Positions 16,150-25,612 are shown, numbered from the stretch's first letter. The stretch is DNA of 44,013 nucleotides from Pseudomonas fluorescens (GCF_902497895.1 NZ_CABVHQ010000050.1:1-44013); one strand, 5' to 3'. The notes: generated by a model from the sequence alone, not told the origin. Numbers and translations are program-made.

Positions 16150-16746
16150 TCAGGGAACCAGATACCCTCTGATCCCGGTAAAGATAATCTGCGCCGCCAG
16201 TGCACACACGAACAACCCCATCAATCGACTGACAATCTGCAGACCCTGATCGCCAAGAATGTGTTCGATACGGTGCGACAGATAGAGCACCACGCCGACG
16301 GTAAGGCTGGCCAGGGCGATGCTGAGGATGGCGGTGAGTTTGTCGTCCCAGTGGGGCTGGCTGACGCCCATCACCAGCAGTGCGCCAATGGTGCCTGGGC
16401 CGACGGTCAGGGGAATGGTCAGCGGGACGATGGTCACGTCTTGCTGCACGTTATCGGTCTGCACCGCCAGCTTGCCTTGAGCCATGCCCAATGCCGAGAT
16501 GAACAGCACGCTCCCGGCGCCGATGCGAAAGGCGTCCACGGTGATGCCGAACACGCTGAAAATCACTCGTCCGAACAAATACAGCAAGACGCTGGAGACC
16601 AGGGTTGCGAGGGCGACTTTCCAGGCCAGGCGCCGGCGCTCCTTGCTGGAATAGCCGCGGGTCAGGCTGATGAAGCAGGACAGAACGAAGAACGGGCTAT
16701 AGAGCACCAGCATCTTCAGGTAAACGCTGAACAGCACGTGGAGCAT
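16150..16746 (-). CDS. MarC/UPF0056 family inner-membrane protein
   Basis: 198 aa from the ATG at 16746 (MLHVLFSVYLKMLVLYSPFF); a TTG fifteen bases upstream is also in frame. Six membrane segments can be traced, with the family pattern (LKMLVLYSPFFVLSCFISLT, TIVPLTIPLTVGPGTIGALL and LQIVSRLMGLFVCALAAQII). MarC proteins are integral inner-membrane proteins whose transport role remains unsettled. It lies downstream of retS on the same strand with a 63-base gap, so co-transcription with retS is possible. Confidence 0.88.
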   Translation of the reverse strand: MLHVLFSVYLKMLVLYSPFFVLSCFISLTRGYSSKERRRLAWKVALATLVSSVLLYLFGRVIFSVFGITVDAFRIGAGSVLFISALGMAQGKLAVQTDNVQQDVTIVPLTIPLTVGPGTIGALLVMGVSQPHWDDKLTAILSIALASLTVGVVLYLSHRIEHILGDQGLQIVSRLMGLFVCALAAQIIFTGIRGYLVP

Positions 16747-16809
16747 GGTTGGGGCTCGCAACGAAGGAGGGCGAGGGGGAGTCTATCAGGCGTTGCTCCG
16801 TCTGTCGGC

Positions 16810-19587
16810 TCAGGAAGTTTGAGCTGCCAGTTGATTCTGCAAATCCCGTTGGGCCACCCAGTGTTCGATCAACTCACGCAGTTGCGATAGCTCGACCGGT
16901 TTGGCCATGTGCCCGTCCATGCCGGCCTGACGCGCGCGTTCCTTGTGCTCGGTCAGGATATGCGCGGTGAGTGCTACCACCGGAGTGCGTATACGCTGGT
17001 TGCCGACTTCCCAGGCGCGCAGTTGCTGGGTAGCGGAAAAACCATCGAGGATCGGCATTTCACAATCCATCAGCACCAGATCGTAACGTTGGGCTTTCAT
17101 CGCCAGCAGCGCTTCCTCGCCATTGCTGGCGGTGTCCGGCTGCAGGTTGAGCTTGCCGAGCATGCCGCGAATCACTTTGGTCGAGATACTGTTGTCTTCA
17201 GCGACCAGGATGCGGAAATCGTTGGGCACCTTGATCGGTACACGTATGCCTGACGGCACAGGGTGTGGCACCACCAGGCCCTTGTTGCGTCGGGTCAGCT
17301 CGTCGGCCAGGGTGGTCTTGAGGGTGTAGCCGGCAACCGGTTTGGCCAGGATGCGTTTGACCCCCGAGTTGCGCGCAATGATCTTGCTCGGCGCGTTGCT
17401 GATGCCGGTGAGCATGATCAGCAGGATGTCGTGGTTCAGGCTCGGGTCTTCCTTGATCTTCGCCGCCAGTTGCATGCCGGTCATGCCGGGCATGTTCTGG
17501 TCGAGCAGGACCACGTCGAAGTAGTCGCGCAGGTGCGCCTTGGTCCGCAGCAGGGCCAGCGCTTCCTTGCCGGAAGGCACGGCACTGACGTTCAGGCCCC
17601 AGGCGCTGCATTGCTGTACCAGGACTTTGCGACAGGTATCGTTGTCATCCACCACCAGCACTCGGGCACCCTGCAGCGGGCCATCAAGGTCGGAGGTCGG
17701 ATGTTCCAGGCGTTCCGGATCCAGCGGCAAGGTCAGCCACAGGGTGCTGCCGCAGTTGTTACCGCTTTTGATTCCGAATTCGCCGTGCATCAGCAGGATC
17801 AGCTGGCGGGCGATGACCAGCCCCAGATTGCCACCCAGGCGCGTCGCCGAGAGGAAGTTCTTGCTGTGCAGTTCGGCGTTCAGCAAGGCATCGCGTTCGC
17901 TGGTGTCCATCGGTATGCCGCTGTCCTGGACTGCGATGCGTAGCCGCGGTTTGGCGCTGCGTTCGTCCAGGGCGACGACGATCAGAATTTCGCCTTCGTC
18001 GGTTTTCTTCAGGGCATTTTCCAGCAGGCTCAGCAATGTCTGGCGCAGGCGCGTAGGGTCGCCGCTGATCACCCGTGGTACTTGTGGCTGAATAAAACTG
18101 ATCAGTTCGACATTCTGCTGCTCGGCCTTGGCCCGGAAAATACTCAGGCAGTCTTCGATCAGGGCGTTGAGGTCGAACTGCACATCGTCCAGCTCGATTT
18201 GCCCGGACTCGAGCTTGGAGATGTCGAGAATCTCGTTGATCAAGGTCAGCAGTTCATTGCCGGCGCTGTGGATGGTCTGCACGTAGTCCCGCTGTTTGAC
18301 CGACAAGGGGGTGCCCAGCAGCAGCTCGGTCATGCCCAGTACACCATTCATCGGGGTGCGGATTTCGTGGCTGATCTTCGCCAGAAACTCGGCCTTGGCG
18401 TTGATCTCGGCGTTGCTGGCTGCCAGGTCGCGGCTGACGCTGAAACGGTTTTCAGTGATGCTGCGTTGACGCTCGCCCAGGGCAATACTCATCAACACGC
18501 CGCTGAGACAGATGAACCCGAGCAGCGTCATGATCAGGCCTTGCGGCGCCACCAGGGTCAGCCCCAGTAGTGCTGGCAGGATGATCAGGGTACCGATGTT
18601 GAAGATCACCATGGCGACCACGAACAGTCGAGCCGGGCGAAAGCCTTTCTGCCAGTGATAGGCGCCGACGAACAGCATGCTCAGGCCGGCGAGCGCCACC
18701 AGCGCGTAGGTAATGATGTTCAGCGGCAGGGTGTCGACAAACAGCAGTAACAGGCTGCACAAGGTGGTCAGCAGGATATCGCCCAGCAACAGCCGGTTCA
18801 GCGGGTGGGGGCCCAGTGGAGCGAAGAATCGGTAGGCGAACATCAGGCCGCAGGGTGCTGTCAACAGCAAGGCCAGATAGGCGCCAGGGGTTTGTACGGC
18901 GTGCCAGTCCGGCAGCCAGAGGCCAGGCAGATTCAGCAGCAGGAGCAGGCTGAGCAGCAACAGGCCTTCGCAGGCGGCCAGCCATAGGGTGCTCCTGGAG
19001 CGGGTGTAGGCGTTGCGCGTCAGATTATGCAGGATCAGCATCGCCAGACAGCCGAACAGCAGGCCATAGATCAATGTCTGGCCTTGATCTGCCGCGGTCA
19101 TGACCGCCGATTGCAAGGTGATGTAAGGGCGTAGCTGATGCTCGGATACCAGCCGCACATACACCTCGAGGGTGTTTGGACTTTGCGGCAGCGCCAGCAT
19201 GAAGTCGCTGCTGGGCAACGGCCTCTGGGCTTGCGGCTGATCGGCGCCAGTGTTCAATTGCTCGATCAGCTTGTCGTCGTCGAGCACGTATAGATTCAGT
19301 TGAGCCAGATCTGGCGCGAAAATGCGCAGCAGTTGCTCGTGTTTGCCCGGCTGGAGTTTGAAGCGCAGCCATAAGGCGCCATCGGGCTCGGCGGCGGTCA
19401 ACTGGTTCAGTTCAATCGGACTGAATTGATTGGTGTAGCGGGCAGAGCGGATGTCGCTCAGTTGCAGGTCGGCCGTTTCGTCAAGCAATACCGCCCAGCC
19501 ACTGCCTTGCGCGGCTTGGGCCGGTAGCAAACAGAGCAGAGTCAGCAGGCTGACGGTAAGACCTATGGCAATCCTGAGCCAGCGCAC
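16810..19587 (-). CDS. retS: Hybrid sensor histidine kinase RetS
   Basis: 925 aa. Order: signal peptide (to about residue 26); periplasmic 7TMR-DISM sensor domain (~30-165); seven membrane helices (~172-370); HisKA with KISHEIRTPMNG (H407); HATPase with N524 and a DSG box at 555-557; receiver 1 (VLVVDDND, D696 in LLDQNMP); receiver 2 (ILVAEDNS, D841 in LMDCEMP). No HPt domain. This is the RetS architecture, and the purD-purH-fis neighbours match the retS locus of P. aeruginosa. RetS blocks GacS and so lowers RsmY/RsmZ, favouring the motile over the biofilm/T6SS state. A T6SS vgrG and a diguanylate cyclase lie in the same window, though not adjacent. Confidence 0.93.
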   Translation of the reverse strand: MRWLRIAIGLTVSLLTLLCLLPAQAAQGSGWAVLLDETADLQLSDIRSARYTNQFSPIELNQLTAAEPDGALWLRFKLQPGKHEQLLRIFAPDLAQLNLYVLDDDKLIEQLNTGADQPQAQRPLPSSDFMLALPQSPNTLEVYVRLVSEHQLRPYITLQSAVMTAADQGQTLIYGLLFGCLAMLILHNLTRNAYTRSRSTLWLAACEGLLLLSLLLLLNLPGLWLPDWHAVQTPGAYLALLLTAPCGLMFAYRFFAPLGPHPLNRLLLGDILLTTLCSLLLLFVDTLPLNIITYALVALAGLSMLFVGAYHWQKGFRPARLFVVAMVIFNIGTLIILPALLGLTLVAPQGLIMTLLGFICLSGVLMSIALGERQRSITENRFSVSRDLAASNAEINAKAEFLAKISHEIRTPMNGVLGMTELLLGTPLSVKQRDYVQTIHSAGNELLTLINEILDISKLESGQIELDDVQFDLNALIEDCLSIFRAKAEQQNVELISFIQPQVPRVISGDPTRLRQTLLSLLENALKKTDEGEILIVVALDERSAKPRLRIAVQDSGIPMDTSERDALLNAELHSKNFLSATRLGGNLGLVIARQLILLMHGEFGIKSGNNCGSTLWLTLPLDPERLEHPTSDLDGPLQGARVLVVDDNDTCRKVLVQQCSAWGLNVSAVPSGKEALALLRTKAHLRDYFDVVLLDQNMPGMTGMQLAAKIKEDPSLNHDILLIMLTGISNAPSKIIARNSGVKRILAKPVAGYTLKTTLADELTRRNKGLVVPHPVPSGIRVPIKVPNDFRILVAEDNSISTKVIRGMLGKLNLQPDTASNGEEALLAMKAQRYDLVLMDCEMPILDGFSATQQLRAWEVGNQRIRTPVVALTAHILTEHKERARQAGMDGHMAKPVELSQLRELIEHWVAQRDLQNQLAAQTS

Positions 19588-19646
19588 GGCGAAATCCCTT
19601 CGTAGGTTGATGCCAGATTACAACTATGCGTGTGGCTGAATGGCAC

Positions 19647-19669
19647 GGCAAGGGTCTGGGACCCTTGCC
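19647..19669 (-). terminator. Hairpin between purD and retS
   Basis: Perfect 10-bp stem GGCAAGGGTC/GACCCTTGCC with a TGG loop, 16 bases past the purD stop. No T run follows on the minus strand, so it may pause or stabilise the purD mRNA end rather than fully terminate. Confidence 0.5.
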
Positions 19670-19685
19670 TGGCCGAACGGATAGC

Positions 19686-20981
19686 TTATTCCTGATGTTC
19701 GCCACGCTCGCGGGCAATGGCACGGTAGCCAATGTCCTTGCGGTAGAAGCAGCCTTGCCAATCGATTTTAGCCGCCAATGTGTAAGCCTGCTGTTGAGCT
19801 GCCTCGACACTTTGGCCCAGGGCGGTGGCGCAGAGCACTCGGCCGCCAGCGGTCACCACCTGACCGTCTTTCAATGCGGTGCCAGCGTGAAAGACTTTGC
19901 CTTCCAGTGCGGCCGCTGCGGCCAGACCTTCAATGACTGCATCTTTGGCGTAATCGCCGGGATAGCCACCGGCTGCCAGCACGATACCCACGCTTGGACG
20001 TGGATCCCATTGCGCTTCGACCTTGTCCAGTGCCTGGGCCAGAGCAGCCTCGATCAGCAACACCAGGCTCGACTGCAGACGCAGCATCACCGGTTGGGTT
20101 TCCGGATCGCCGAAGCGGCAGTTGAACTCGATGACTTTCGGATTGCCGGCCTTGTCGATCATCAGACCGGCGTAGAGGAAGCCGGTGTAGACGTTGCCTT
20201 CCTCGGCCATGCCACGCACGGTCGGCCAGATGACCAGATCCATCACCCGCTGATGCACCTCGGCAGTGACCACCGGGGCCGGGGAGTAGGCACCCATGCC
20301 GCCCGTGTTCGGGCCGGTGTCGCCGTCGCCGACGCGTTTGTGGTCCTGGCTGGTGGCCATGGGCAGAACATTCTTGCCATCGACCATGACGATGAAGCTG
20401 GCTTCTTCGCCGTCGAGGAACTCCTCGATCACCACCCGGGAACCGGCTTCGCCGAACGCATTGCCGGCGAGCATGTCACGTACGGCGTCTTCCGCTTCGA
20501 CGAGGGTCATGGCGACGATCACGCCTTTCCCGGCGGCCAGGCCGTCGGCCTTGATCACGATCGGTGCGCCTTTTTCACGCAGGTAAGCCAGGGCCGGCTC
20601 GATCTCGGTGAAGTTCTGGTAGTCGGCGGTCGGGATCTTGTGGCGAGCCAGGAAGTCCTTGGTGAACGCCTTGGAGCCTTCCAGCTGGGCGGCGCCAGAG
20701 GTCGGGCCGAAGCAATCCAGGCCGCGGGCGCGGAACAGATCGACGACGCCGGCTACCAGCGGTACTTCCGGACCGACGATGGTCAGGGAAACGTTTTTCT
20801 CGGCAAAATCAGCCAGCTGCTCAAGGGCCAGCACGTCGATAGCGACGTTCTCGCACTTGGCTTCAATGGCAGTGCCGGCGTTGCCCGGAGCGACGAATAC
20901 TTTTACGACGCGCGGATCCTGAGCCACTTTCCAGGCCAGGGCGTGTTCACGGCCACCGTTGCCAATGATCAAAACATTCAT
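19686..20981 (-). CDS. purD: Phosphoribosylamine-glycine ligase PurD
   Basis: 431 aa, full length. It begins MNVLIIGNGGREHALAWK, with the ATP-grasp GPEVPLVAGVVD, ADGLAAGKGVIVA and FLDGEEASF stretches and the metal-ligand NCRFGDPETQPVM. It makes glycinamide ribonucleotide, the second step of purine synthesis. It follows purH on the same strand, but a REPIN pair separates them, which is a frequent place for such repeats to stabilise or cut polycistronic mRNA. Confidence 0.98.
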   Translation of the reverse strand: MNVLIIGNGGREHALAWKVAQDPRVVKVFVAPGNAGTAIEAKCENVAIDVLALEQLADFAEKNVSLTIVGPEVPLVAGVVDLFRARGLDCFGPTSGAAQLEGSKAFTKDFLARHKIPTADYQNFTEIEPALAYLREKGAPIVIKADGLAAGKGVIVAMTLVEAEDAVRDMLAGNAFGEAGSRVVIEEFLDGEEASFIVMVDGKNVLPMATSQDHKRVGDGDTGPNTGGMGAYSPAPVVTAEVHQRVMDLVIWPTVRGMAEEGNVYTGFLYAGLMIDKAGNPKVIEFNCRFGDPETQPVMLRLQSSLVLLIEAALAQALDKVEAQWDPRPSVGIVLAAGGYPGDYAKDAVIEGLAAAAALEGKVFHAGTALKDGQVVTAGGRVLCATALGQSVEAAQQQAYTLAAKIDWQGCFYRKDIGYRAIARERGEHQE

Positions 20982-21030
20982 TTCAAAAACCTCGATGACG
21001 CTGAATTCTGTGGGAAGCGCTGCATGCCGC

Positions 21031-21115
21031 CGTAGGAGCTGCCGCAGGCTGCGATCTTTTGATCTTGATCTTAAAAAACAAAGTCAAAAGATCGCAGCCT
21101 GCGGCAGCTCCTACG
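21031..21115. repeat. REPIN between purH and purD
   Basis: A perfect inverted pair: CGTAGGAGCTGCCGCAGGCT plus GCGATCTTTTGA, a 25-base loop region, and the complementary arm ending CAGCTCCTACG. Its long stem inside the purHD transcript could influence differential expression. Confidence 0.9.
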
Positions 21116-21128
21116 GGGGAGCGGTGTA

Positions 21129-22736
21129 TCAGTGACGGAAGTGGCGCATGCCCGTAAAGACCATGGCAATGCCGGCTTCATCGGCGGCTGCAATCACTTC
21201 ATTGTCACGCATCGAGCCGCCTGGCTGGATCACCGCAGTGATGCCGACCTTGGCCGCGTTGTCGATGCCGTCGCGGAACGGGAAGAACGCATCCGAGGCC
21301 ATGACCGCACCCTGGACCTGGAGACCTGCGTGTTCAGCCTTGATCGCGGCGATACGCGCGGAGTTGACGCGGCTCATCTGGCCAGCGCCGACGCCGATGG
21401 TCTGGCGGTTCTTGGCGTAGACAATGGCGTTGGACTTGACGTACTTGGCGACTTTCCAGGCGAAGATCAGGTCGTTGATCTCCTGCTCGGTCGGGGCGCG
21501 CTTGGTCACCACTTTCAAGTCTTCGCTGCCGATCATGCCAATGTCGCGGCTCTGAACCAGCAAACCACCGTTGACGCGTTTGTAGTCCCACGCAGCGGCG
21601 CGATCCGCCGACCACTCGCCGCAGGCCAGCAGGCGCACGTTGGCTTTGGCGGCAACGATGGCACGGGCTTCTTCGGTGACGCTTGGCGCGATGATCACTT
21701 CGACGAACTGACGTTCGACGATGGCTTTGGCGGTTTCAGCGTCCAGCTCGCGGTTGAAGGCGATGATGCCGCCGAACGCCGATTCGGTATCGGTGGCGTA
21801 GGCCAGTTCGTAAGCCTGGCGGATGCCGCCTTCGGCGTCCGGGCTGACGGCCACGCCGCACGGGTTGGCGTGCTTGACGATGACGCAGGCCGGCTTGACG
21901 AAGCTCTTCACGCATTCCAGCGCGGCGTCGGTATCGGCCACGTTGTTGTACGACAGCTCTTTGCCTTGCAGCTGGGTCGCGGTGGCGATACCGACGTCGC
22001 TTGGCTTGGCTTCAACGTAGAACGCCGCGCTCTGGTGCGGGTTCTCGCCGTAGCGCATTTCCTGCGCCTTGATGAACTGGCTGTTGAAGGTGCGCGGGAA
22101 CTGGCTGCGACCTTCGGTGCCGAGGGTTTCAGCCGTCTGGTTCACGGTGCCGAAGTAGTTGGCAATCATGCCGTCGTAGGCGGCAGTGTGTTCGAAGGCC
22201 TTGAGCATCAGGTCGAAGCGCTGAGCATAGGTCAGGCCGCCGGCCTTGAGGCTTTCCAGGACGCTGGCGTAGTCGCTGGCGTTGACCACGATGGCCACGT
22301 CCTTGTGGTTCTTGGCCGCGGAGCGAACCATGGTCGGGCCGCCGATATCGATGTTTTCGATAGCGGTCGGCAGGTCGCAACCGGGCTTGGAGATGGTGGC
22401 TTCGAAGGGGTAGAGGTTGACCGCTACCAGATCGATCGGCTTGATGCCGTGTTCATTCATGATGGCATCGTCGATACCGCGACGACCGAGGATCCCGCCG
22501 TGGATTTTCGGGTGCAGGGTCTTGACCCGACCGTCCATCATTTCTGCGAAGCCGGTGTAGTCCGCCACTTCCACTGCGGCCACGCCGTTGTCCTGCAGCA
22601 GCTTGAAGGTTCCGCCGGTGGAAAGGATCTCGACGCCCAGAGCTGAAAGCTCCTTGGCGAACTCGAGAATCCCGGTCTTGTCGGAAACGCTGATCAAGGC
22701 GCGGCGGATCGGCAGGCGGGTAGTCTGGTCGGTCAT
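21129..22736 (-). CDS. purH: Bifunctional AICAR transformylase / IMP cyclohydrolase PurH
   Basis: 535 aa from the ATG at 22736 (MTDQTTRLPIRRALISVSDK), the usual PurH start; an in-frame ATG 12 bases upstream and the 18 extra codons read through the terminator region. The N-terminal MGS-like cyclohydrolase part shows ALISVSDKTGILEFAKEL, ILSTGGT, KTLHPKIHGGIL and AVNLYPF. The C-terminal transformylase part has LRYGENPHQ-like MRYGENPHQSAAFY, VKHANPCGVA and AFFPFRDGID. It performs the last two steps to IMP. Confidence 0.98.
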   Translation of the reverse strand: MTDQTTRLPIRRALISVSDKTGILEFAKELSALGVEILSTGGTFKLLQDNGVAAVEVADYTGFAEMMDGRVKTLHPKIHGGILGRRGIDDAIMNEHGIKPIDLVAVNLYPFEATISKPGCDLPTAIENIDIGGPTMVRSAAKNHKDVAIVVNASDYASVLESLKAGGLTYAQRFDLMLKAFEHTAAYDGMIANYFGTVNQTAETLGTEGRSQFPRTFNSQFIKAQEMRYGENPHQSAAFYVEAKPSDVGIATATQLQGKELSYNNVADTDAALECVKSFVKPACVIVKHANPCGVAVSPDAEGGIRQAYELAYATDTESAFGGIIAFNRELDAETAKAIVERQFVEVIIAPSVTEEARAIVAAKANVRLLACGEWSADRAAAWDYKRVNGGLLVQSRDIGMIGSEDLKVVTKRAPTEQEINDLIFAWKVAKYVKSNAIVYAKNRQTIGVGAGQMSRVNSARIAAIKAEHAGLQVQGAVMASDAFFPFRDGIDNAAKVGITAVIQPGGSMRDNEVIAAADEAGIAMVFTGMRHFRH

Positions 22737-22767
22737 TTCAATTTCCATCAAAAGCAAAGGAGTCAGC

Positions 22768-22800
22768 AAAAAAGGCGACCGGTTTTCCACGGACGCCTTT
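22768..22800 (-). terminator. Rho-independent terminator after fis
   Basis: Minus strand: stem AAAGGCG-CCG with its complement, loop in between, then six T's. It lies 17 bases past the fis stop and before purH, so dusB-fis and purHD are separate units; the purH promoter would have to lie in the short gap or within fis, or transcription reads through. Confidence 0.85.
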
Positions 22801-22817
22801 CTGGTTTGATTGAATGC

Positions 22818-23138
22818 TTACAGCAGATCGTACTGCTTGAGTTTCTTGCGCAAGGTGCCGCGGTTCAGACCGAGCAGCTCACTGGCCTTGGTCTGATTGC
22901 CCTTGACGTAGTTCATCACGCTTTCGAGCAATGGCGCCTCGACTTCGGACAGCACAAGGTTGTACACGTCCGTGACGGCAGCGCCCTCAAGGTGGGCGAA
23001 ATAATTGTGCAGCGCTTTCTCGACACTCCCGCGAAGGGTCTGACCCTCTTCGCTCGGTGTATTGAGGTGCTGTTTCAAATTCACATTATCGCTCACGGGT
23101 GCTGTTCCACTCACTAAAGTCTCGGTCATCGTCATCAT
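22818..23138 (-). CDS. fis: DNA-binding protein Fis
   Basis: 106 aa. The C-terminal helix-turn-helix is complete: VMNYVKGNQTKASELLGLNRGTLRKKLKQYDLL. Fis bends DNA and modulates rRNA and many other promoters in fast growth. Its ATG overlaps the dusB stop as ATGA, the classical dusB-fis arrangement; in-frame ATGs also lie at 23135 and 23129. A terminator follows. Confidence 0.97.
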   Translation of the reverse strand: MMTMTETLVSGTAPVSDNVNLKQHLNTPSEEGQTLRGSVEKALHNYFAHLEGAAVTDVYNLVLSEVEAPLLESVMNYVKGNQTKASELLGLNRGTLRKKLKQYDLL

Positions 23139-24148
23139 GCGGCCACCCCTTCTCCGTCCCCTGTCACCAGGTTCTTGTAGCGTTCGGCAAAAAACTCACG
23201 AACGTTGGCGCACTGTGCTTCCGTTTCATCCAAACGATTGAACTGGGCGCGAAACTCCCTGGCGCCCGGCAGGGTTGCGAGATACCAGCCCACATGCTTG
23301 CGAGCAATGCGTACGCCCATGACATCCCCATAGAAGGCATGCAGCGCGGCCAGATGCTCTAGCAGAATATGTTCCACCTCGAACAGCTCTGGCGCCGGGA
23401 GTGTGTCGCCGGTACGCAGAAAGTGCTCGATCTCACGAAAAATCCAGGGTCGCCCCTGGGCGGCCCGGCCAATCAACAGACCATCGGCGCCGGTCGCTTG
23501 AAGCACGTACCGGGCTTTCTCGGCCGAGTCGATATCGCCGTTGGCGAAGACCGGAATCGACACCGCCTGCTTGATGGCGGCAATGGTGTCGTACTCGGCT
23601 TCGCCTGTGTACAGATCGGCGCGGGTCCGGCCATGGACCGCCAGCGCGGTGATACCTGCCTGCTCGGCGATCTTCGCCACCGTCAGGCCGTTCTTGTTCG
23701 ACCGGTCCCAGCCGGTGCGTATTTTCAAGGTGACCGGCACATCGACTGCCGCCACGACGGCATGCAGGATCTCGCTCACCAGGTCTTCGTCTTTCAGCAA
23801 CGCGGAACCGGCAGCCTTGTTGCAGACTTTCTTCGCCGGACAACCCATGTTGATATCAATAATCTGTGCACCCAGCTCGACGTTGGCCCGGGCGGCATCC
23901 GCCAGCATCTGCGCATCACCGCCGGCGATCTGTACCGAGCGTGGCTCGGGATCACCTCCGTGGATCATGCGCATCCGCGATTTGCGGGTGTTCCACAAGC
24001 TCATGTCGCTGGTGACCATTTCCGAGACTACAAGGCCTGCGCCCAACCGTTTGCACAGCTGACGAAAGGGCTGGTCAGTGACCCCCGCCATCGGAGCGAG
24101 AATCAAGCCGTTGGGCAATGTATATGGACCGATGCGTACCGCCGACAT
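23135..24148 (-). CDS. dusB: tRNA-dihydrouridine synthase DusB
   Basis: 337 aa. FMN-dependent TIM barrel with LAPMAGVTDQPFRQLC, the catalytic-cysteine loop INMGCPAKKVCNKAAGSALL (the second cysteine), KIRTGWD, AVHGRTR and GADGLLIGRAAQGRPWIF. It reduces specific uridines of tRNA to dihydrouridine. It is the first gene of the dusB-fis operon, translationally coupled to fis. Confidence 0.97.
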   Translation of the reverse strand: MSAVRIGPYTLPNGLILAPMAGVTDQPFRQLCKRLGAGLVVSEMVTSDMSLWNTRKSRMRMIHGGDPEPRSVQIAGGDAQMLADAARANVELGAQIIDINMGCPAKKVCNKAAGSALLKDEDLVSEILHAVVAAVDVPVTLKIRTGWDRSNKNGLTVAKIAEQAGITALAVHGRTRADLYTGEAEYDTIAAIKQAVSIPVFANGDIDSAEKARYVLQATGADGLLIGRAAQGRPWIFREIEHFLRTGDTLPAPELFEVEHILLEHLAALHAFYGDVMGVRIARKHVGWYLATLPGAREFRAQFNRLDETEAQCANVREFFAERYKNLVTGDGEGVAA

Positions 24149-24199
24149 AGGACTTCCCTGGTGTGGGGCCGGATCATTAGAGTTCGAAAAAGGGTTGGC

Positions 24200-24228
24200 A
24201 TGATACCCGCTCTCGATGACCGGATAAA
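24200..24228 (-). promoter_or_regulatory. Possible dusB-fis promoter
   Basis: Minus strand: TTTATC, 17 bases, TATCAT, about 50 bases ahead of the dusB ATG. The -35 match is weak; the -10 is good. The call rests only on spacing and position. Confidence 0.3.
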
Positions 24229-24343
24229 GGCTGAATTGGATAAAATCTGAACAGTTATTCTGTTATCGCCAACAGTTTGGACCGGGACGGGAAAGTCAGA
24301 AAAACGCCGTCAAACCGTGATCGCACCGCTTGACTCAAGCGTT

Positions 24344-25582
24344 TCACTCGGGCGAATGAAAGCTCAGGCTGTAATTAACCGCTTTAGGGCCGGGGTCGAG
24401 GATGTCCAGGGCGATATGGATCGGTGTCTGTGGTGGCATTTCTGCCAGGCCTTCAAGTTCGCCGCTGAGGTACTCGCTCGGCTTGAAGCGCCGACTGGCG
24501 ATCAGCTGCCCATTGATATCGGCAAAACGCAGTTCCAGCAACGGGAAGGGTTGAGAGAACGGTGCGCGGTTGTAGATGATCGCATCGACTATCAGCGCGC
24601 CGCTGAAGTTCGGGTGACTGCGGACCACCAGATTGCTGCTCTTTATACGGGCAATATCGACCTTGGACGGCACCGCGCAGCCGATTTTCGGGCACAGCTC
24701 CTGGAACCACGGGCGGTACTGGTCCTGGCGGGCCAGTTCCTCGAAGTGATAGGCAACGTATTGACCTGCCAGCGCTGCGGCGCCGAGCAGAATCAGCAGT
24801 CCCCAGAGAAAACGTCGACCCCAGGGGGAACGGCGCTTTTGCCAATCAAGCTGCACGGGTTCGTCGATCAGATCCTGGAGCACCTCGTCGTGCAAGCCAG
24901 GTTCATTGCGTGTGCGCTTCTTGCGCGGTGGCTCGGCCTCCAGCAGTTCTTCGTCAGCGACATCCGTCGCGCTCAGGCGCTCGAAATGTTCTGGTGCTGG
25001 CGGCTCCGGCTCCAGGCGTACCAGCGGGGCCTCGGGTTCGTCCTGCAGATCGTCAAGCTTGAACGACAGCGAGGGTTCGGTGCGACCGGGTCTGTCCGGC
25101 TCGACGATCGGGGCTGGCGGCTGGCGGTCTGCATTGGCCAGAGGCTCAATGGGCTCGATCACTTGCGCGCGTTCGGCCGTCGGTTCGCTGAACAGGCTGC
25201 CAGTCCACTGTTCTTCCTCGCCGCCGGTGATTTCCCGGCGTGCGCTCAGCGACTCTTCCCTGGGCTTGCGTTCCTGGCCGAGGTCCATGATCGGCTGGAT
25301 TTCCCGCTGTTCGAGCCTGGCGAGTTCTTCGTCGAGGTCGTCCAGGTCGAGTTCGGCGGCCGTCCACTGCTTCTGGCTGATCGCCCGGGGGGCGGCGGGC
25401 TCGACGGGCAATGGCGCGTCGGTTTCCTTGCCAGAGCCTTGCTCCAGCAACTGCCGTGCGGCGTTGAACACCTGCAGGCATGAGCCGCAACGAACCACTC
25501 CGCGGGCCACGCTTAATTGGGCGTGGCTGACGCGAAAGCTGGTTTGGCAATGCGGGCACTGGGTGACGAAGCTGTCGGTCAT
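24344..25582 (-). CDS. Zinc-ribbon and DUF3426 membrane protein
   Basis: 412 aa. An MJ0042-type zinc ribbon opens it (CPHC at 9-12, CGSC at 32-35). A long acidic, Pro/Glu-rich linker (about 50-245) is followed by a single membrane segment (FLWGLLILLGAAALAGQYVA, about 258-277), then a DUF3426 C-terminal domain (VVRSHPNFSGALIVDAIIYN). Function is not known; the layout suggests a cytoplasmic zinc-binding head and a periplasmic domain. It follows prmA by 30 bases on the same strand, so the two are probably one transcript. Confidence 0.88.
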   Translation of the reverse strand: MTDSFVTQCPHCQTSFRVSHAQLSVARGVVRCGSCLQVFNAARQLLEQGSGKETDAPLPVEPAAPRAISQKQWTAAELDLDDLDEELARLEQREIQPIMDLGQERKPREESLSARREITGGEEEQWTGSLFSEPTAERAQVIEPIEPLANADRQPPAPIVEPDRPGRTEPSLSFKLDDLQDEPEAPLVRLEPEPPAPEHFERLSATDVADEELLEAEPPRKKRTRNEPGLHDEVLQDLIDEPVQLDWQKRRSPWGRRFLWGLLILLGAAALAGQYVAYHFEELARQDQYRPWFQELCPKIGCAVPSKVDIARIKSSNLVVRSHPNFSGALIVDAIIYNRAPFSQPFPLLELRFADINGQLIASRRFKPSEYLSGELEGLAEMPPQTPIHIALDILDPGPKAVNYSLSFHSPE

Positions 25583-25612
25583 GCGGCAATCCGGATTATG
25601 CAGGCGTCCATT

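Noticed and set aside
19626..22646. Very long plus-strand open frames opposite purD and purH
   Set aside because: Both are mirror frames of well-identified minus-strand genes and show no protein family features.
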